From contig CAZXRQ010000007.1 in NCBI GenBank assembly GCA_964642795.1, positions 1-41,114 on the forward strand: DNA of 41,114 nt, read 5' to 3'. The stretch comes from JAVVVD01 sp964642795. Its GTDB lineage: Bacteria; Bacillota; Clostridia; Christensenellales; CAG-138. Under the pieces are notes generated by a model. The model was not told the DNA's origin. It searched no databases and saw only the letters and a program-made list of their open reading frames with translations. Shown here in pieces: positions 14,515 to 23,037 of this stretch. Position 1 is the first letter of the stretch, and every line of letters begins with the position of its first letter. The translations under genes were made by a program, and so were the position numbers.

Positions 14515-15246
14515 CTACACCCTCCTCGGCAGCGCACACAGCGCATGATCCAGCGCGGCTATCGCCGCTATCTCCTCCTCCTGCGCGCCCAGCGCGAGCA
14601 GCCGCGCCACCCTCCGCCTCGGCAGGCGGTTCAGCGCCAGCAGCGCGGAAAACACCACGTGCGCATGGTCGCTTGCAAGTCCCTCGCGCCTCGCCTCCGC
14701 CGTATACGAGCCCAGCTCGTCGTAGCACAGCCGGCAGGAGCATTCTATCGTATCCGTATCGCCCGCGAGCGTTATGCCGTACAGCTCCGCGCTCGCGCAG
14801 GCCGCCTTCAGGCGAGTGCTCACCGTATACAGCCCCGCCTCCGCCGCATCGTCCCCCGCGGCAAACGTAAGCTGCCTGTACGGCGCCACCGCGTAGTGTG
14901 CAACGGTTATCACGCGAGTACGCACATCCCTGTCCACCGCGCCGAACGTAGCGAACTGTCGAAGCGGCAGACCCTGTATGCCTGTCTCCTCGTACAGCTC
15001 CCGCGCCGCGGCCGCAAGCGTATCCTCGTCCATTTCCACAAAACCGCCGGGCAGCGCATGCCAGCCCAGCTGCGGATGGCCGCCCCGTTTTATCAAAAGC
15101 AGCGCAAGCGCAAGCCCCTTCTCTGTGGGTTTCAGCGTAAATACCGCCATATCCACCGTTACGGAGGGGCGTTCGTATTTGCCCGCGTCATACGACGCGA
15201 GGAATTGCTCGAGCGTAAGCCCGTTTTTATCCCTTATCTCGTCCAT
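14515..15246 (-). CDS. NUDIX hydrolase
   Basis: This 243-residue protein has a Nudix box at about 68-90, with GFVEMDE followed after seven residues by RELYEETGI. Such enzymes cleave nucleoside diphosphates linked to another moiety; substrate cannot be read from sequence. The N-terminal lead YERPSVTVDMAVFT resembles ADP-ribose-type members. The C-terminal 110 residues lie outside the Nudix domain, are alanine/arginine-rich with several cysteines (CSCRLC), and are not recognised. ATG 15246 follows GAGGTGACGGT. It is the first gene of the operon with DUF1461 and tsaD. Confidence 0.85.
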   Translation of the reverse strand: MDEIRDKNGLTLEQFLASYDAGKYERPSVTVDMAVFTLKPTEKGLALALLLIKRGGHPQLGWHALPGGFVEMDEDTLAAAARELYEETGIQGLPLRQFATFGAVDRDVRTRVITVAHYAVAPYRQLTFAAGDDAAEAGLYTVSTRLKAACASAELYGITLAGDTDTIECSCRLCYDELGSYTAEARREGLASDHAHVVFSALLALNRLPRRRVARLLALGAQEEEIAAIAALDHALCALPRRV

Positions 15247-15341
15247 ACCGTCACCTCGTCTGATGATACCCTATTATAGCCCAACCCGCGCGCGCAGTAA
15301 AGCGCCGCATAAGCGCGGAGCTTTCGGAGTATGTATTCTAT

Positions 15342-16085
15342 ATGGAAACTTCTGTATGTATAGCTATGAACAACGGCGCCCTGCTGCGGCTTACGCTGCA
15401 CGAGCGCGATACGCAGGCACAGCTGCTTCGCTGTGATGCAGACTGCGCGCACCTGTTCTCCGGCACGGGATATGCGATGCTGCCGCTGGACTCGGGGCGC
15501 GGCGCGCTTCCACGGCGCTTTCAGGCGGACGCGGCTATACTCACGCGTGGCGGCAGGGCCATATGCTGGGGCGGCTTTGCAGGCGATCACGCGCGCTTTG
15601 AGCGGGCTATGCTCACGCTGCACGTTCGCCCCGCCGGGCAGGCAGCTCCGGCAGAGCAGACGGAGCGGCGCATCGAAGCCCCGCGCATCGCCCCGTCCGT
15701 ATCCGAAGCAAAGCCGCCGGAGTCCGAACCGCCGCCGCTGCCCGCAGCCCCGGCTTCCACCATAGCAGACGGCGCGCCGGGGCAAAGCACGGCGCTGTAT
15801 GAGATACTGCAGCGCGCACAAAAGCTGTTTGAGCAGCCCGCCGCGCCCGAGCAGCCTGCTACGCCTTATATTATCGAGCTGCCCGCCGTCATATGGCGCA
15901 AAGTGGAGTACCCCGGCACCGGGCGGTGGTATTTCGAGGGGCGGCTCTCGCGCGGCGGCGCGGACTACCTGCTGCACGCCCTGCCGGGTACTCCGGGCAA
16001 AAGTCCGGGGCGCGGCTTCAACCGCTTCTGCCGTGCCGCAGACGGCAGCGGCTGGTGGGTGCGCGTCCGCACGGTAAAAAGATAG
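15342..16085 (+). CDS. Hypothetical two-domain protein upstream of spmAB
   Basis: I do not recognise the family of this 247-residue protein. A first domain (about 1-97, beta-rich, with GYAMLPLDSGRGALPRRF) is joined by a proline/alanine-rich linker (about 98-145) to a C-terminal domain (about 170-247) with WRKVEYPGTGRWYFEGRL and YLLHALPGTPGKSPGRGFN. There is no signal peptide or membrane segment. It sits 27 bp upstream of spmA on the same strand, so a sporulation role is possible. The start is ATG 15342, with a weak CGGAG 12 nt upstream. Confidence 0.8.
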   Translation: METSVCIAMNNGALLRLTLHERDTQAQLLRCDADCAHLFSGTGYAMLPLDSGRGALPRRFQADAAILTRGGRAICWGGFAGDHARFERAMLTLHVRPAGQAAPAEQTERRIEAPRIAPSVSEAKPPESEPPPLPAAPASTIADGAPGQSTALYEILQRAQKLFEQPAAPEQPATPYIIELPAVIWRKVEYPGTGRWYFEGRLSRGGADYLLHALPGTPGKSPGRGFNRFCRAADGSGWWVRVRTVKR

Positions 16086-16112
16086 CGCGCCGCGGCGCAG
16101 GAGGCAAACTGT

Positions 16113-16682
16113 ATGATGAAGTGGATATTTTCCGGGCTGCTGATAGCCGGGCTCGCCTGTGCGCTGCTCACCCCCGGAGTAGATGCGCTTTCTCTGATGA
16201 CAGAGGGTGCCGGCGACGCCGTGGCGCTCACCATAGAGCTTTGCGGGGCATATATGCTTTGGATGGGGCTTATGCGCATTGCCGAGCGCGCAGAACTGAT
16301 GACAGGCCTCTCGCGGGCGCTCAAGCCCGCGGTCAAGCGGCTGCTCCCCGGCGCGCCGGACAGCGCCACTGCGCCCGTGGCGCTGAACATGGCGGCTAAC
16401 TTCTTCGGGCTGGGCAGCGCTGCGACGCCGTTTGGTCTGGCGGCGATGAAGGAGCTGGATAAGGCGCCACACAAAAAGGGCGCCGCCACGGACGCGATGT
16501 GCATGTTCCTAGCCATCAACTCCGCAGCGCCGGAGCTTCTGCCCGCATCCGTGCTGGCGCTGAGGCAGGCGCGCGGAAGCGCGGACGTATACTGCGTGGT
16601 GCTCCCTACCTTTATCGCAAGCATGATATCCTTTGCCGCCGCCATATTGAGCTGTATGCTGATGCAAAGGCGGGGCGGATGA
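16113..16682 (+). CDS. spmA: Spore maturation protein A
   Basis: This 189-residue integral membrane protein has the Gate (nucleoside recognition) fold. LCGAYMLWMGLMRIAERAE and ALNMAANFFGLGSAATPFGL are typical of SpmA, as is MCMFLAINSAAPELLPASVL. In Bacillus, SpmA and SpmB act together in spore core dehydration and heat resistance. ATG 16113 follows GGAGG, and the stop overlaps the spmB start (ATGA). Confidence 0.95.
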   Translation: MMKWIFSGLLIAGLACALLTPGVDALSLMTEGAGDAVALTIELCGAYMLWMGLMRIAERAELMTGLSRALKPAVKRLLPGAPDSATAPVALNMAANFFGLGSAATPFGLAAMKELDKAPHKKGAATDAMCMFLAINSAAPELLPASVLALRQARGSADVYCVVLPTFIASMISFAAAILSCMLMQRRGG

Positions 16683-17185
16683 GCTATGTTCTGCCCGCGC
16701 TGATACTGCTGCTTACCGTATACGCGTTAATACGCGGTGTAGACGTATACGACGCCTTCGTCACGGGCGCGCTTGAGGCGCTGCCGTTATTGTACAAGGT
16801 ACTGCCTTACATGGCGACAATGCTGCTTGCTATGAAGCTGCTTCGCGGCAGCGGCGCGCTGGATGCGGCGCTGCGCTTTATAGCTCCCCCGCTTGCCGCC
16901 GTAGGCTATCCCGCCGAGCTCGTGCCCATGACGCTGCTGCGCCCGTTTTCCGGCAGCGCCGCGTTATCGCTATTGGACGATGTGTTCACCGCCTACGGCA
17001 CGGACAGCTATATCGGCATCGCCGCAAGCCTCATGCTGGGCTCCACCGAAACCATATTCTATACCATAGCCCTGTATTACGGCAGCGTGGGCATCTCACG
17101 CACCCGGCACAGCGTACCTGCGGCGCTCATAGCAGGCGCGTCGGGCGCAATAGCCTCCGTGCTGCTGGCGCGGCTTATGGTATAG
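16679..17185 (+). CDS. spmB: Spore maturation protein B
   Basis: This 168-residue membrane protein is the partner of SpmA. The stretch LRPFSGSAALSLLDDVF and the strongly conserved MLGSTETIFYTIALYYGSVG identify SpmB. The open frame begins at 16499, but the true start is ATG 16679 inside the spmA stop, as in other spmAB pairs. Together with cwlD it marks an endospore former. Confidence 0.95.
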   Translation: MSYVLPALILLLTVYALIRGVDVYDAFVTGALEALPLLYKVLPYMATMLLAMKLLRGSGALDAALRFIAPPLAAVGYPAELVPMTLLRPFSGSAALSLLDDVFTAYGTDSYIGIAASLMLGSTETIFYTIALYYGSVGISRTRHSVPAALIAGASGAIASVLLARLMV

Positions 17186-17250
17186 CTTGCCATCGCCGCG
17201 CGCATTTGGTAGAATATTGTTTACTGAATCGATGCAGGAGATTACTCGCT

Positions 17251-17979
17251 ATGCGAATAGATACATGCTCCACTATAAAAATGCTGCCCAAACGTGGTAC
17301 AGCAGGCCGCACCGTGATAGTCGTGGACACGCTGCGCTGCACCACCAGCATAATATGGGCGCTTAAAAACGGCGCGTGCAAGGTGGTGCCCGCAAACGAA
17401 CCCGGCGTGGCCACCGCGTTTGCAGTGAATCTCGGTATTTCGGACTGCGTGCTCGCGGGTGAGCGCGGCGGCGTGAAGCTGCCGGATTTTGAGCTGGGCA
17501 ACTCCCCGCAGGACTTCACCTCCCGCATGGTATGGGGCAAAAACGTGGTGATGAGCACCACCAACGGCACCGCCGCCATAAACGCCGCGCAGGATGCAAA
17601 GCACCTGCTCATAGGCGGCATGATAAACCGCACAAGCGCAGCCAAGGCAGCGCTCGCCTACGGACGGGACGTGCTTATACTGTGTGCCGGCACGGACGGC
17701 ATGGATTCCGCTGAGGATCTCGTTACCGCTGGCGCCATAATAGAAGCGATGGCGCGCTATACGCAGACGCCGCTTGAGCAAAACGATCTGTCGCAGCTGT
17801 GTACGCTGATATATGAGGACTGGGCGGGCGGACGCTTTGACCTATCCTCCACGTTCCACTATGCAAGGCTTGTAAAGCTGGGCTTTGAAGCAGATGTGGA
17901 TTTTTGCCTGCGCCGCGATATGACTACCATGACCCCCGAATGTATCAACGGCATAATAATCGACCCAAGGCGGCTATAA
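17251..17979 (+). CDS. comB: 2-phosphosulfolactate phosphatase family protein (ComB-like)
   Basis: This 242-residue protein matches ComB: VVDTLRCTTSIIWALKNGA near the N-terminus, CVLAGERGGVKLPDFELGNS in the middle and MSTTNGTAAI. ComB is Mg-dependent and converts 2-phosphosulfolactate to sulfolactate. In archaea this feeds coenzyme M; Bacillus spores accumulate sulfolactate, so location next to spmAB fits a sporulation role (inference). I chose ATG 17251, preceded by CAGGAGATT, over the frame start at 17206. Confidence 0.88.
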   Translation: MRIDTCSTIKMLPKRGTAGRTVIVVDTLRCTTSIIWALKNGACKVVPANEPGVATAFAVNLGISDCVLAGERGGVKLPDFELGNSPQDFTSRMVWGKNVVMSTTNGTAAINAAQDAKHLLIGGMINRTSAAKAALAYGRDVLILCAGTDGMDSAEDLVTAGAIIEAMARYTQTPLEQNDLSQLCTLIYEDWAGGRFDLSSTFHYARLVKLGFEADVDFCLRRDMTTMTPECINGIIIDPRRL

Positions 17980-18003
17980 TCATCAAATATTACGAGGTGC
18001 TCC

Positions 18004-19878
18004 ATGAAAAAGTTTAGAATCGCCATATGCCTTACGGCGCTGCTTATGGCCGCGCTGCTCATGAGCGGCTGTCTTTCGCCGCTGCTTGCAATAATCACAG
18101 ACAGGCTGCTGTTCAGCCAAAGCGAAAGCGCGCCCGCCGCATCGGCTGCGCCGGTACAGACTCCCTCACCCGAGCCGGGGAGTTCCGCGTCGCCCGATAC
18201 CCAGCCTTCGCAGCAGGACTACTTCGAGCCGGTGTCGCCTGCGGACATAAACTTCGAGGATATCGAGCTGATACATTATGATACCACGGAGTTCTTTGCC
18301 CGCGTGGAGGAATACCGCGCGCTGGGCGATACTGAGGGCGATGAAGCATACACAGACCTTATCGAGACCTACGAGTGGCTATATAACGAATTACTTACAA
18401 CATATACCCAGTACACGCTGGTAAACATACTGTTTGATATCAACCCGCAGGACGCGGACCTAGAGGAAGAATACCACTATTACGACCTACAGCTTACCGA
18501 TATGCTGGATGCCATTGCCTCGGCCAGCCGGGATATACTCTCCGGCCCGCACGGCGAAGCGCTCAAGCAGTATTTCGGGGAGGACATGACCGAAGCGCTG
18601 CTGGACTATGAGGATATGACCCCGCGCGAGCGCGAGCTCAACGAGCGCGAGACCGCGCTTACCACCTCCTATTACAACCTGCTTTCGGACGATTCCGCAT
18701 GCAGCGTGACGGTACGCGGCACGGAATACACGTTTGAATCGCTGGATGAGGCATACTACCAGCTTGAATACGCCGAATACGTCAAGATATACTATATGCT
18801 GGAGGCGCGCTTAAACGAGCTGCTGGGCGAAATATATGTGGAGCTGGTCTCCATACGCTTTGAGCAGGCGGAGCTGGACGGCTACGACAGCTTTGCTGAC
18901 TACGCCTACGAAAACATATACTACCGCGACTACACCACCGATGAAGCGCGGGTGTTTGAGGAGGCGGTCAAGGCCGAGCTTGCTCCTGCATTCTTCGAGC
19001 AGGTATATTCCAACGACCGCTTCTGGGACGATGTGAGCGTGGGCAGCTTCTCCACCGAAAGGCTGCTTGAGATAGTACGCGAATACGGCGCCGGCATATC
19101 CGATGAGGCGCTCGAGGCATTCGATTATATGGTGGACCACAACATGTACTACATGGAGAACAATAATATAATGACGGACGCGGGCTACACCACCTCCTTC
19201 GACGAATACGGCGCGCCCTTCATATACAACCACACCTACAACAGCTACCGCGACGTTTCGGATACCGCGCACGAATTCGGCCACTATCTAGACGCTTACT
19301 ATCATCCCACGGAAAACGTGCTGCTTTCCGGCAGCTGCTACGATACGTTTGAGGTACATTCCACCAGCATGGAATGCCTTGTGAATCTGCGCTACGATGA
19401 GATATACGGCGGCGCAGGCGAGCTCTTGCAGACCAAGCAGCTTGCCGATACGCTTTATTCCGTGGTGATGGGCTGCATATTCGACGAGTTTCAGCAATAC
19501 GTCTACTCCAATCCCGGCCTTTCGCTGGATGAGATAAACCAGGCGTACTACGACATAACCGAAGCCTACGGCATGGACCACTCCACCGTAAACCACGATT
19601 ACTACTGGATGTATGTGCCGCACAACTTCGAAAGCCCCATGTACTATATCTCATACGCTACAAGCGCCCTTACCGCGCTGGACATATGGAGCACCGCGCT
19701 GAACGACTACGACGCGGCCGTGGATAAGTACCTTACCTTCGTGGCAAAGGGCGCATACGACATGGGCTATTTGGAAATATTGGAGACGAGCGGCTTCGGC
19801 ACCTTTATGGACGACGGCTATGTCGCCTCCGTTACAGATCCGGTGATGGAGCGCGTGCTGGAGGGCTTTGGCAGCTGA
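18004..19878 (+). CDS. Lipoprotein metallopeptidase, M3 / oligoendopeptidase F-like
   Basis: This 624-residue protein has a lipoprotein signal peptide with lipobox LMSGC (Cys23), then a Ser/Pro-rich linker (about 35-70). The large helical domain that follows carries HEFGH (423-427), with the third zinc ligand likely Glu450 in EVHSTSME. The layout matches M3-family oligopeptidases, but it is membrane-anchored and extracytoplasmic, whereas PepF is cytosolic. It probably trims oligopeptides outside the cell. It starts 25 bp after the ComB-like gene with GAGGTG before ATG 18004, and a terminator follows. Confidence 0.88.
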   Translation: MKKFRIAICLTALLMAALLMSGCLSPLLAIITDRLLFSQSESAPAASAAPVQTPSPEPGSSASPDTQPSQQDYFEPVSPADINFEDIELIHYDTTEFFARVEEYRALGDTEGDEAYTDLIETYEWLYNELLTTYTQYTLVNILFDINPQDADLEEEYHYYDLQLTDMLDAIASASRDILSGPHGEALKQYFGEDMTEALLDYEDMTPRERELNERETALTTSYYNLLSDDSACSVTVRGTEYTFESLDEAYYQLEYAEYVKIYYMLEARLNELLGEIYVELVSIRFEQAELDGYDSFADYAYENIYYRDYTTDEARVFEEAVKAELAPAFFEQVYSNDRFWDDVSVGSFSTERLLEIVREYGAGISDEALEAFDYMVDHNMYYMENNNIMTDAGYTTSFDEYGAPFIYNHTYNSYRDVSDTAHEFGHYLDAYYHPTENVLLSGSCYDTFEVHSTSMECLVNLRYDEIYGGAGELLQTKQLADTLYSVVMGCIFDEFQQYVYSNPGLSLDEINQAYYDITEAYGMDHSTVNHDYYWMYVPHNFESPMYYISYATSALTALDIWSTALNDYDAAVDKYLTFVAKGAYDMGYLEILETSGFGTFMDDGYVASVTDPVMERVLEGFGS

Positions 19879-19907
19879 TAAACCGCTTATGGTATAAGCA
19901 GAACCCC

Positions 19908-19958
19908 AAAAAAGTGTGTGGACTGACGCATCGCTGCGTACACTTCACGCACTTTTTT
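19908..19958 (+). terminator. Intrinsic terminator with nested hairpin
   Basis: Arms AAAAAAGTGTGTG and CACGCACTTTTTT (one G-U) enclose a smaller hairpin ACGCA/TGCGT (19926-19939). The T-run serves the plus-strand peptidase gene, and the mirrored A-run could serve the minus-strand ZIP gene. Confidence 0.8.
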
Positions 19959-19999
19959 AGCTTACGGGAGTTTAAGCGGAGCGGAGCACGCCCCTAACC

Positions 20000-20776
20000 T
20001 TAGCCCAGCGCCACATCCAGCACCATCATAACTATGAATCCGGCGAGCACGCCTATGGCGGAGAGCGTCTTGCTGTCGCGGAACGCCTCCGGTATCAGCT
20101 CGCTGCATACCACGGCGATCATGGCCCCTGCCGAGAACGTAAGCGCCAGCGGCAGTATGTTTTTTACGCGCAGCGCAAAGCATACCCCCAGTACCCCCGC
20201 CACCGGCTCCACCAGCCCTGAGGCCTGCCCCGCCATAAACGCCTTAAGCGGCCTCATACCCTCGCGGCGCAGCGGCATCGCCACGCATACGCCCTCCGGA
20301 AAGTTCTGTATACCTATCCCCAGCGTAAGCAGCATTGCAGCAGCAGGCGCGTCACCCATCACCGCCGCCGAGCCGAACGCGACCCCCACCGCCAGCCCTT
20401 CCGGGATGTTATGCAGCGTCACCGCGAGCGCCAGCATAACGGAACGGCGCTCCGATTCGTCCGAAAGCCAGCTCGTCTTAGCCATCAGTATATCCGTAAA
20501 CACTATAAGCCCGCCGCCCAGCGCAAAGCCGGTAGCAGCGGTCAGCCATTCGTTTTTGCCCAGCTCCGCACACAGCTCCAGCGCCGGTTCAATAAGCGAC
20601 CAAAACGACGCTGCGATCATCACGCCAGCGGAAAACCCCAGCATCACATCCATCACCCGCATATCCACCCTGGAAAACGGAAGCACCGTGGCCGCGCCCA
20701 GCGCTTTAAGCCCGTATGTGAACAGTGTAGCCAAAAGCCCCTGCAAAACCGGAGACAACGAAACAAACCAGTCCAT
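20000..20776 (-). CDS. ZIP family metal transporter (first paralogue)
   Basis: This 258-residue membrane protein has about eight hydrophobic segments. The ZIP signature on helix IV is AVTLHNIPEGLAVGVAFGSA, and helix V carries IGIQNFPEGVCVAMPLRREG; both supply the metal-binding His/Asn/Glu residues. The family moves Zn, Fe or Mn into the cytosol, usually with broad selectivity. ATG 20776 follows AAGGAGGG. It appears monocistronic. A second ZIP gene of similar length lies at 25683. Confidence 0.92.
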   Translation of the reverse strand: MDWFVSLSPVLQGLLATLFTYGLKALGAATVLPFSRVDMRVMDVMLGFSAGVMIAASFWSLIEPALELCAELGKNEWLTAATGFALGGGLIVFTDILMAKTSWLSDESERRSVMLALAVTLHNIPEGLAVGVAFGSAAVMGDAPAAAMLLTLGIGIQNFPEGVCVAMPLRREGMRPLKAFMAGQASGLVEPVAGVLGVCFALRVKNILPLALTFSAGAMIAVVCSELIPEAFRDSKTLSAIGVLAGFIVMMVLDVALG

Positions 20777-20912
20777 ACACCCTCCTTGGATCATATTCCA
20801 ACATATGAGAGCGCGTCTGCGCCGGTTACAGCAAGAGCCTCGCTATGGGCTTGCAAATCGTGCCGTATATATGTAGAATAGGCTTGACTTAACTGAAGGG
20901 GTATAATATACA

Positions 20913-21611
20913 ATGCTGGGAACCATCGTAAACGCTGCCGCTATACTGGCCGGAGGGGCAATAGGCCTACTGCTGAAGAAGGGGTTGTCACAGCGCATGT
21001 CGGACATTATCATGAGCGGGCTTGCGCTGTGCGTTATATACATAGGCATAGACGGCTGTCTTGAAGGCGCAAACGCCCTTATACCCGTAATAAGCATAGT
21101 CCTCGGCGCAATAATCGGCACGCTGCTCGACCTGCAGGGCTGCCTTGAACGCCTGGGCCAAAGCATACAGCGCCGCTTTGCCGGCGCCGACGAAAGCTCA
21201 ACCTTTGCCAAGGGGCTGGTCACCGCGTCGCTGCTGTTCTGCGTGGGCGCTATGGCGATGGTAGGCTCGCTGCAGAGCGGGCTTGCAGGCGACCACAGCA
21301 CGCTTTTTACCAAGGCGTTGATCGACGGCATATCCGCGCTTATATTCTCGGCCTCGCTGGGCGTAGGCGTACTGTTCAGCGCGGTGTTCGTATTCGTATA
21401 TCAAGGCGCTATTACCCTGCTAGCGCAGGTGCTCGCCCCGGTGTTCTGCGATGGCGCAATAGCCGAGATGACCTGCGTGGGCTCACTGCTGATAATAGGT
21501 ATAGGGCTCAACATGCTGGGGGTGACCAAGCTGAGGCTTATGAACTATGTGCCCGGCGTATTCGTGGCGATTGGCGTATACTACGCCTTCAACGCACTCG
21601 GACTTATGTAA
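20913..21611 (+). CDS. DUF554 family membrane protein (YqgA-like)
   Basis: This 232-residue protein has about six to seven hydrophobic segments. ILAGGAIGLLLKKGLSQRM at the N-terminus and GLALCVIYIGIDG are typical of DUF554, as is LLFCVGAMAMVGSLQSGLAG. No function is established. ATG 20913 is preceded by GAAGGGG and by a TATAAT that lies only 7 nt upstream of the ATG, so the promoter may lie further upstream. Confidence 0.88.
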   Translation: MLGTIVNAAAILAGGAIGLLLKKGLSQRMSDIIMSGLALCVIYIGIDGCLEGANALIPVISIVLGAIIGTLLDLQGCLERLGQSIQRRFAGADESSTFAKGLVTASLLFCVGAMAMVGSLQSGLAGDHSTLFTKALIDGISALIFSASLGVGVLFSAVFVFVYQGAITLLAQVLAPVFCDGAIAEMTCVGSLLIIGIGLNMLGVTKLRLMNYVPGVFVAIGVYYAFNALGLM

Positions 21612-21646
21612 AACCCGCACTCGTAAAACTAAGCAAGCATTATTAA

Positions 21647-21854
21647 AGAGCCGTTCGCTAGAACGGCTCTGATACTACTGATAACCCCACGCCAGACCGG
21701 AAGGAAAATCGCAGATTTTCCCTGTTCTTCTCAGGCTTTGCCGCCCGGGAGCCTAACCGGCGCAGCCGGCAGGCGAGAGGCAAAGCCTGCAAAACTCGAA
21801 AAAGTCAAAATTGACTTTTTCGACAATAAAAGAGCCGTTCGTTTGAACGGCTCT
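21647..21854 (+). repeat. Hairpin-rich repeat element, copy 2, flanked by duplicated rpsR terminator hairpins
   Basis: Hairpins with identical stems AGAGCCGTTC/GAACGGCTCT but different loops (GCTA, GTTT) lie at 21647-21670 and 21831-21854. The core between them shares with copy 1 (216-470) the left-end CTGATAA/CCCC motif, a 61-nt block (21693-21753) with one mismatch, the CTTTGCC/GGCAAAG outer stem and a TCGAAAAAGTCAA/TTGACTTTTTCGA palindrome. The inner hairpin has changed on both arms (CCGGC/GCCGG), keeping pairing. The 263-320 region of copy 1 is mostly absent. The flanks match the local terminator, not those of copy 1. Confidence 0.85.
21831..21854 (-). terminator. Terminator of the rpsF-ssb-rpsR operon
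   Basis: On the minus strand the 10-bp stem AGAGCCGTTC/GAACGGCTCT is followed by TTTTATTG. A second copy with the same stem and TTTAATAATG lies 184 bp further on, beyond the repeat core. Confidence 0.85.
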
Positions 21855-21887
21855 TGCTAACGCTCATAGGTTTTGGGATTCTATGCG

Positions 21888-22133
21888 TCAGTCGGACACA
21901 TAGGGCAGCAGCGCCATAATGCGGGCACGCTTGATAGCGATAGCCAGCTCACGCTGATGCTTGGCGCACACGCCGCTCATGCGGCGGGGCATTATCTTGC
22001 CACGCTCGGTGACGTACTTGCGCAGCTTGTTCACGTCCTTATAGTCGATATGGTCGCATTTATCCACGCAAAAGCCGCAGACTTTGCGCCTGCTTCTGCG
22101 CATACCGCGGGGGCGGGGTTTATGATCCTCCAT
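21888..22133 (-). CDS. rpsR: 30S ribosomal protein S18
   Basis: This 81-residue protein has the S18 core HIDYKDVNKLRKYVTERGKI and a final AIKRARIMALLPYVSD. It is a cysteine-containing (zinc-type) S18: CGFC near residue 19, Cys26, and CAKH further on. It pairs with S6 on the small-subunit platform. ATG 22133 follows AAAGGAG. It is last in the conserved rpsF-ssb-rpsR operon. Confidence 0.97.
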   Translation of the reverse strand: MEDHKPRPRGMRRSRRKVCGFCVDKCDHIDYKDVNKLRKYVTERGKIMPRRMSGVCAKHQRELAIAIKRARIMALLPYVSD

Positions 22134-22168
22134 TGTAGTCTCCTTTCAAGAATGTGGTATGTTTTGGC

Positions 22169-22588
22169 TCAGAAGGGCAACTCGTCGTCCTCGACCTCTA
22201 CGAAGCTGTCCGCTATGCCGCTGGGCGCGCCCGTATGCGCAGGCTGCGCGCCTGTGCCTGAGCCGCCGTCCTGCCGGGGAGTAAGGAACTCCACATCGTC
22301 CGCGATTATCTCGGTGACGTTGCGCTTGGTGCCGTCCTTGGCCTCGTAGCTGCGATTTTGCAGCTGGCCGGTGATGCACACCTTGCGGCCTTTGGCAAGA
22401 TACTTGCTGCATAGCTCACCCAGCTGACGCCAGGCGACTATATCGAAGAAATCCGTGACCCTTTCGCCGGACTGGTTTGCGAACCTGCGGTTAACCGCAA
22501 TGGAAAACGTGCACACATTGGTGCCGCCGCCCGTGGTACGCAGCTCCGGATCGCGGGTGAGGTTGCCGATAAGGATAACCTTATTCAT
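22169..22588 (-). CDS. ssb: Single-stranded DNA-binding protein
   Basis: This 139-residue protein has the N-terminal OB-fold (MNKVILIGNLTRDPELRTT, FDIVAWRQLGELCSKYLAKG). A short flexible linker follows, then the acidic C-terminal tip DDELPF that recruits replication and repair partners. ATG 22588 follows AAAGGATGG. It lies between rpsF and rpsR, the usual Firmicute order. Confidence 0.97.
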   Translation of the reverse strand: MNKVILIGNLTRDPELRTTGGGTNVCTFSIAVNRRFANQSGERVTDFFDIVAWRQLGELCSKYLAKGRKVCITGQLQNRSYEAKDGTKRNVTEIIADDVEFLTPRQDGGSGTGAQPAHTGAPSGIADSFVEVEDDELPF

Positions 22589-22615
22589 AGTTGTACCATC
22601 CTTTCAGCCGCTGAG

Positions 22616-22903
22616 TTACGCTTCCTGGCGAACTACCATGAAGCGAATTATGCTTTCGTCGTTTTTGAAGTTACGCTCCAGCTCTGCGGGGAGCTCGGGC
22701 GCGCTTGCAAAATGGACGAGCACATAGTAGCCTTCGGTCTTGTAGTCGATGGCGTATGCAAGCGTACGCTTGCCCCATTCGTCCACATTCTCGATCTCGC
22801 CGCCATTGCTGGTGATTATCGAATTGAACTTCTCGATAATGGCCTTGTTGGCCTCTTCCTCCAGCTCCGGCGTGATGATGTACATTGCTTCGTACTTATT
22901 CAC
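22616..22903 (-). CDS. rpsF: 30S ribosomal protein S6
   Basis: This 95-residue protein has the S6 fold: KYEAMYIITPELEEEANKAI, WGKRTLAYAIDYKTEGYYVL and IIRFMVVRQEA. The start is GTG 22903, preceded by AAGGAGGTG at 8-nt spacing; the upstream open frame to 23041 is leader. First gene of the rpsF-ssb-rpsR operon. Confidence 0.97.
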   Translation of the reverse strand: MNKYEAMYIITPELEEEANKAIIEKFNSIITSNGGEIENVDEWGKRTLAYAIDYKTEGYYVLVHFASAPELPAELERNFKNDESIIRFMVVRQEA

Positions 22904-22929
22904 GCTTTTCACCTCCTTATGGTCTTGTG

Positions 22930-22951
22930 GCCCCGCGGCTGAGCGCGGAGC
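22930..22951 (-). promoter_or_regulatory. Leader hairpin upstream of rpsF (candidate S6:S18 autoregulatory site)
   Basis: In the 5' leader on the minus strand GCTCCGCG/CGCGGGGC (one G-U) forms an 8-bp stem with a 6-nt loop ending 26 nt before the GTG. Many rpsF operons carry a leader RNA bound by the S6:S18 complex. Position and size fit, but the consensus was not verified. Confidence 0.4.
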
Positions 22952-22973
22952 AAGAAGAACGTCAGCGGAAGCG

Positions 22974-23002
22974 ATTATACCATTATCCAGGCCATTTGTA
23001 AA
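22974..23002 (-). promoter_or_regulatory. Promoter of the rpsF-ssb-rpsR operon
   Basis: On the minus strand TTTACA (23002-22997), a 17-nt spacer and TATAAT (22979-22974) with upstream TGG give an extended -10. Strong sigma-A type. Confidence 0.8.
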
Positions 23003-23037
23003 GAGCGCGCGGGCTTTTTTGGCATTTCGCGCCGCCG

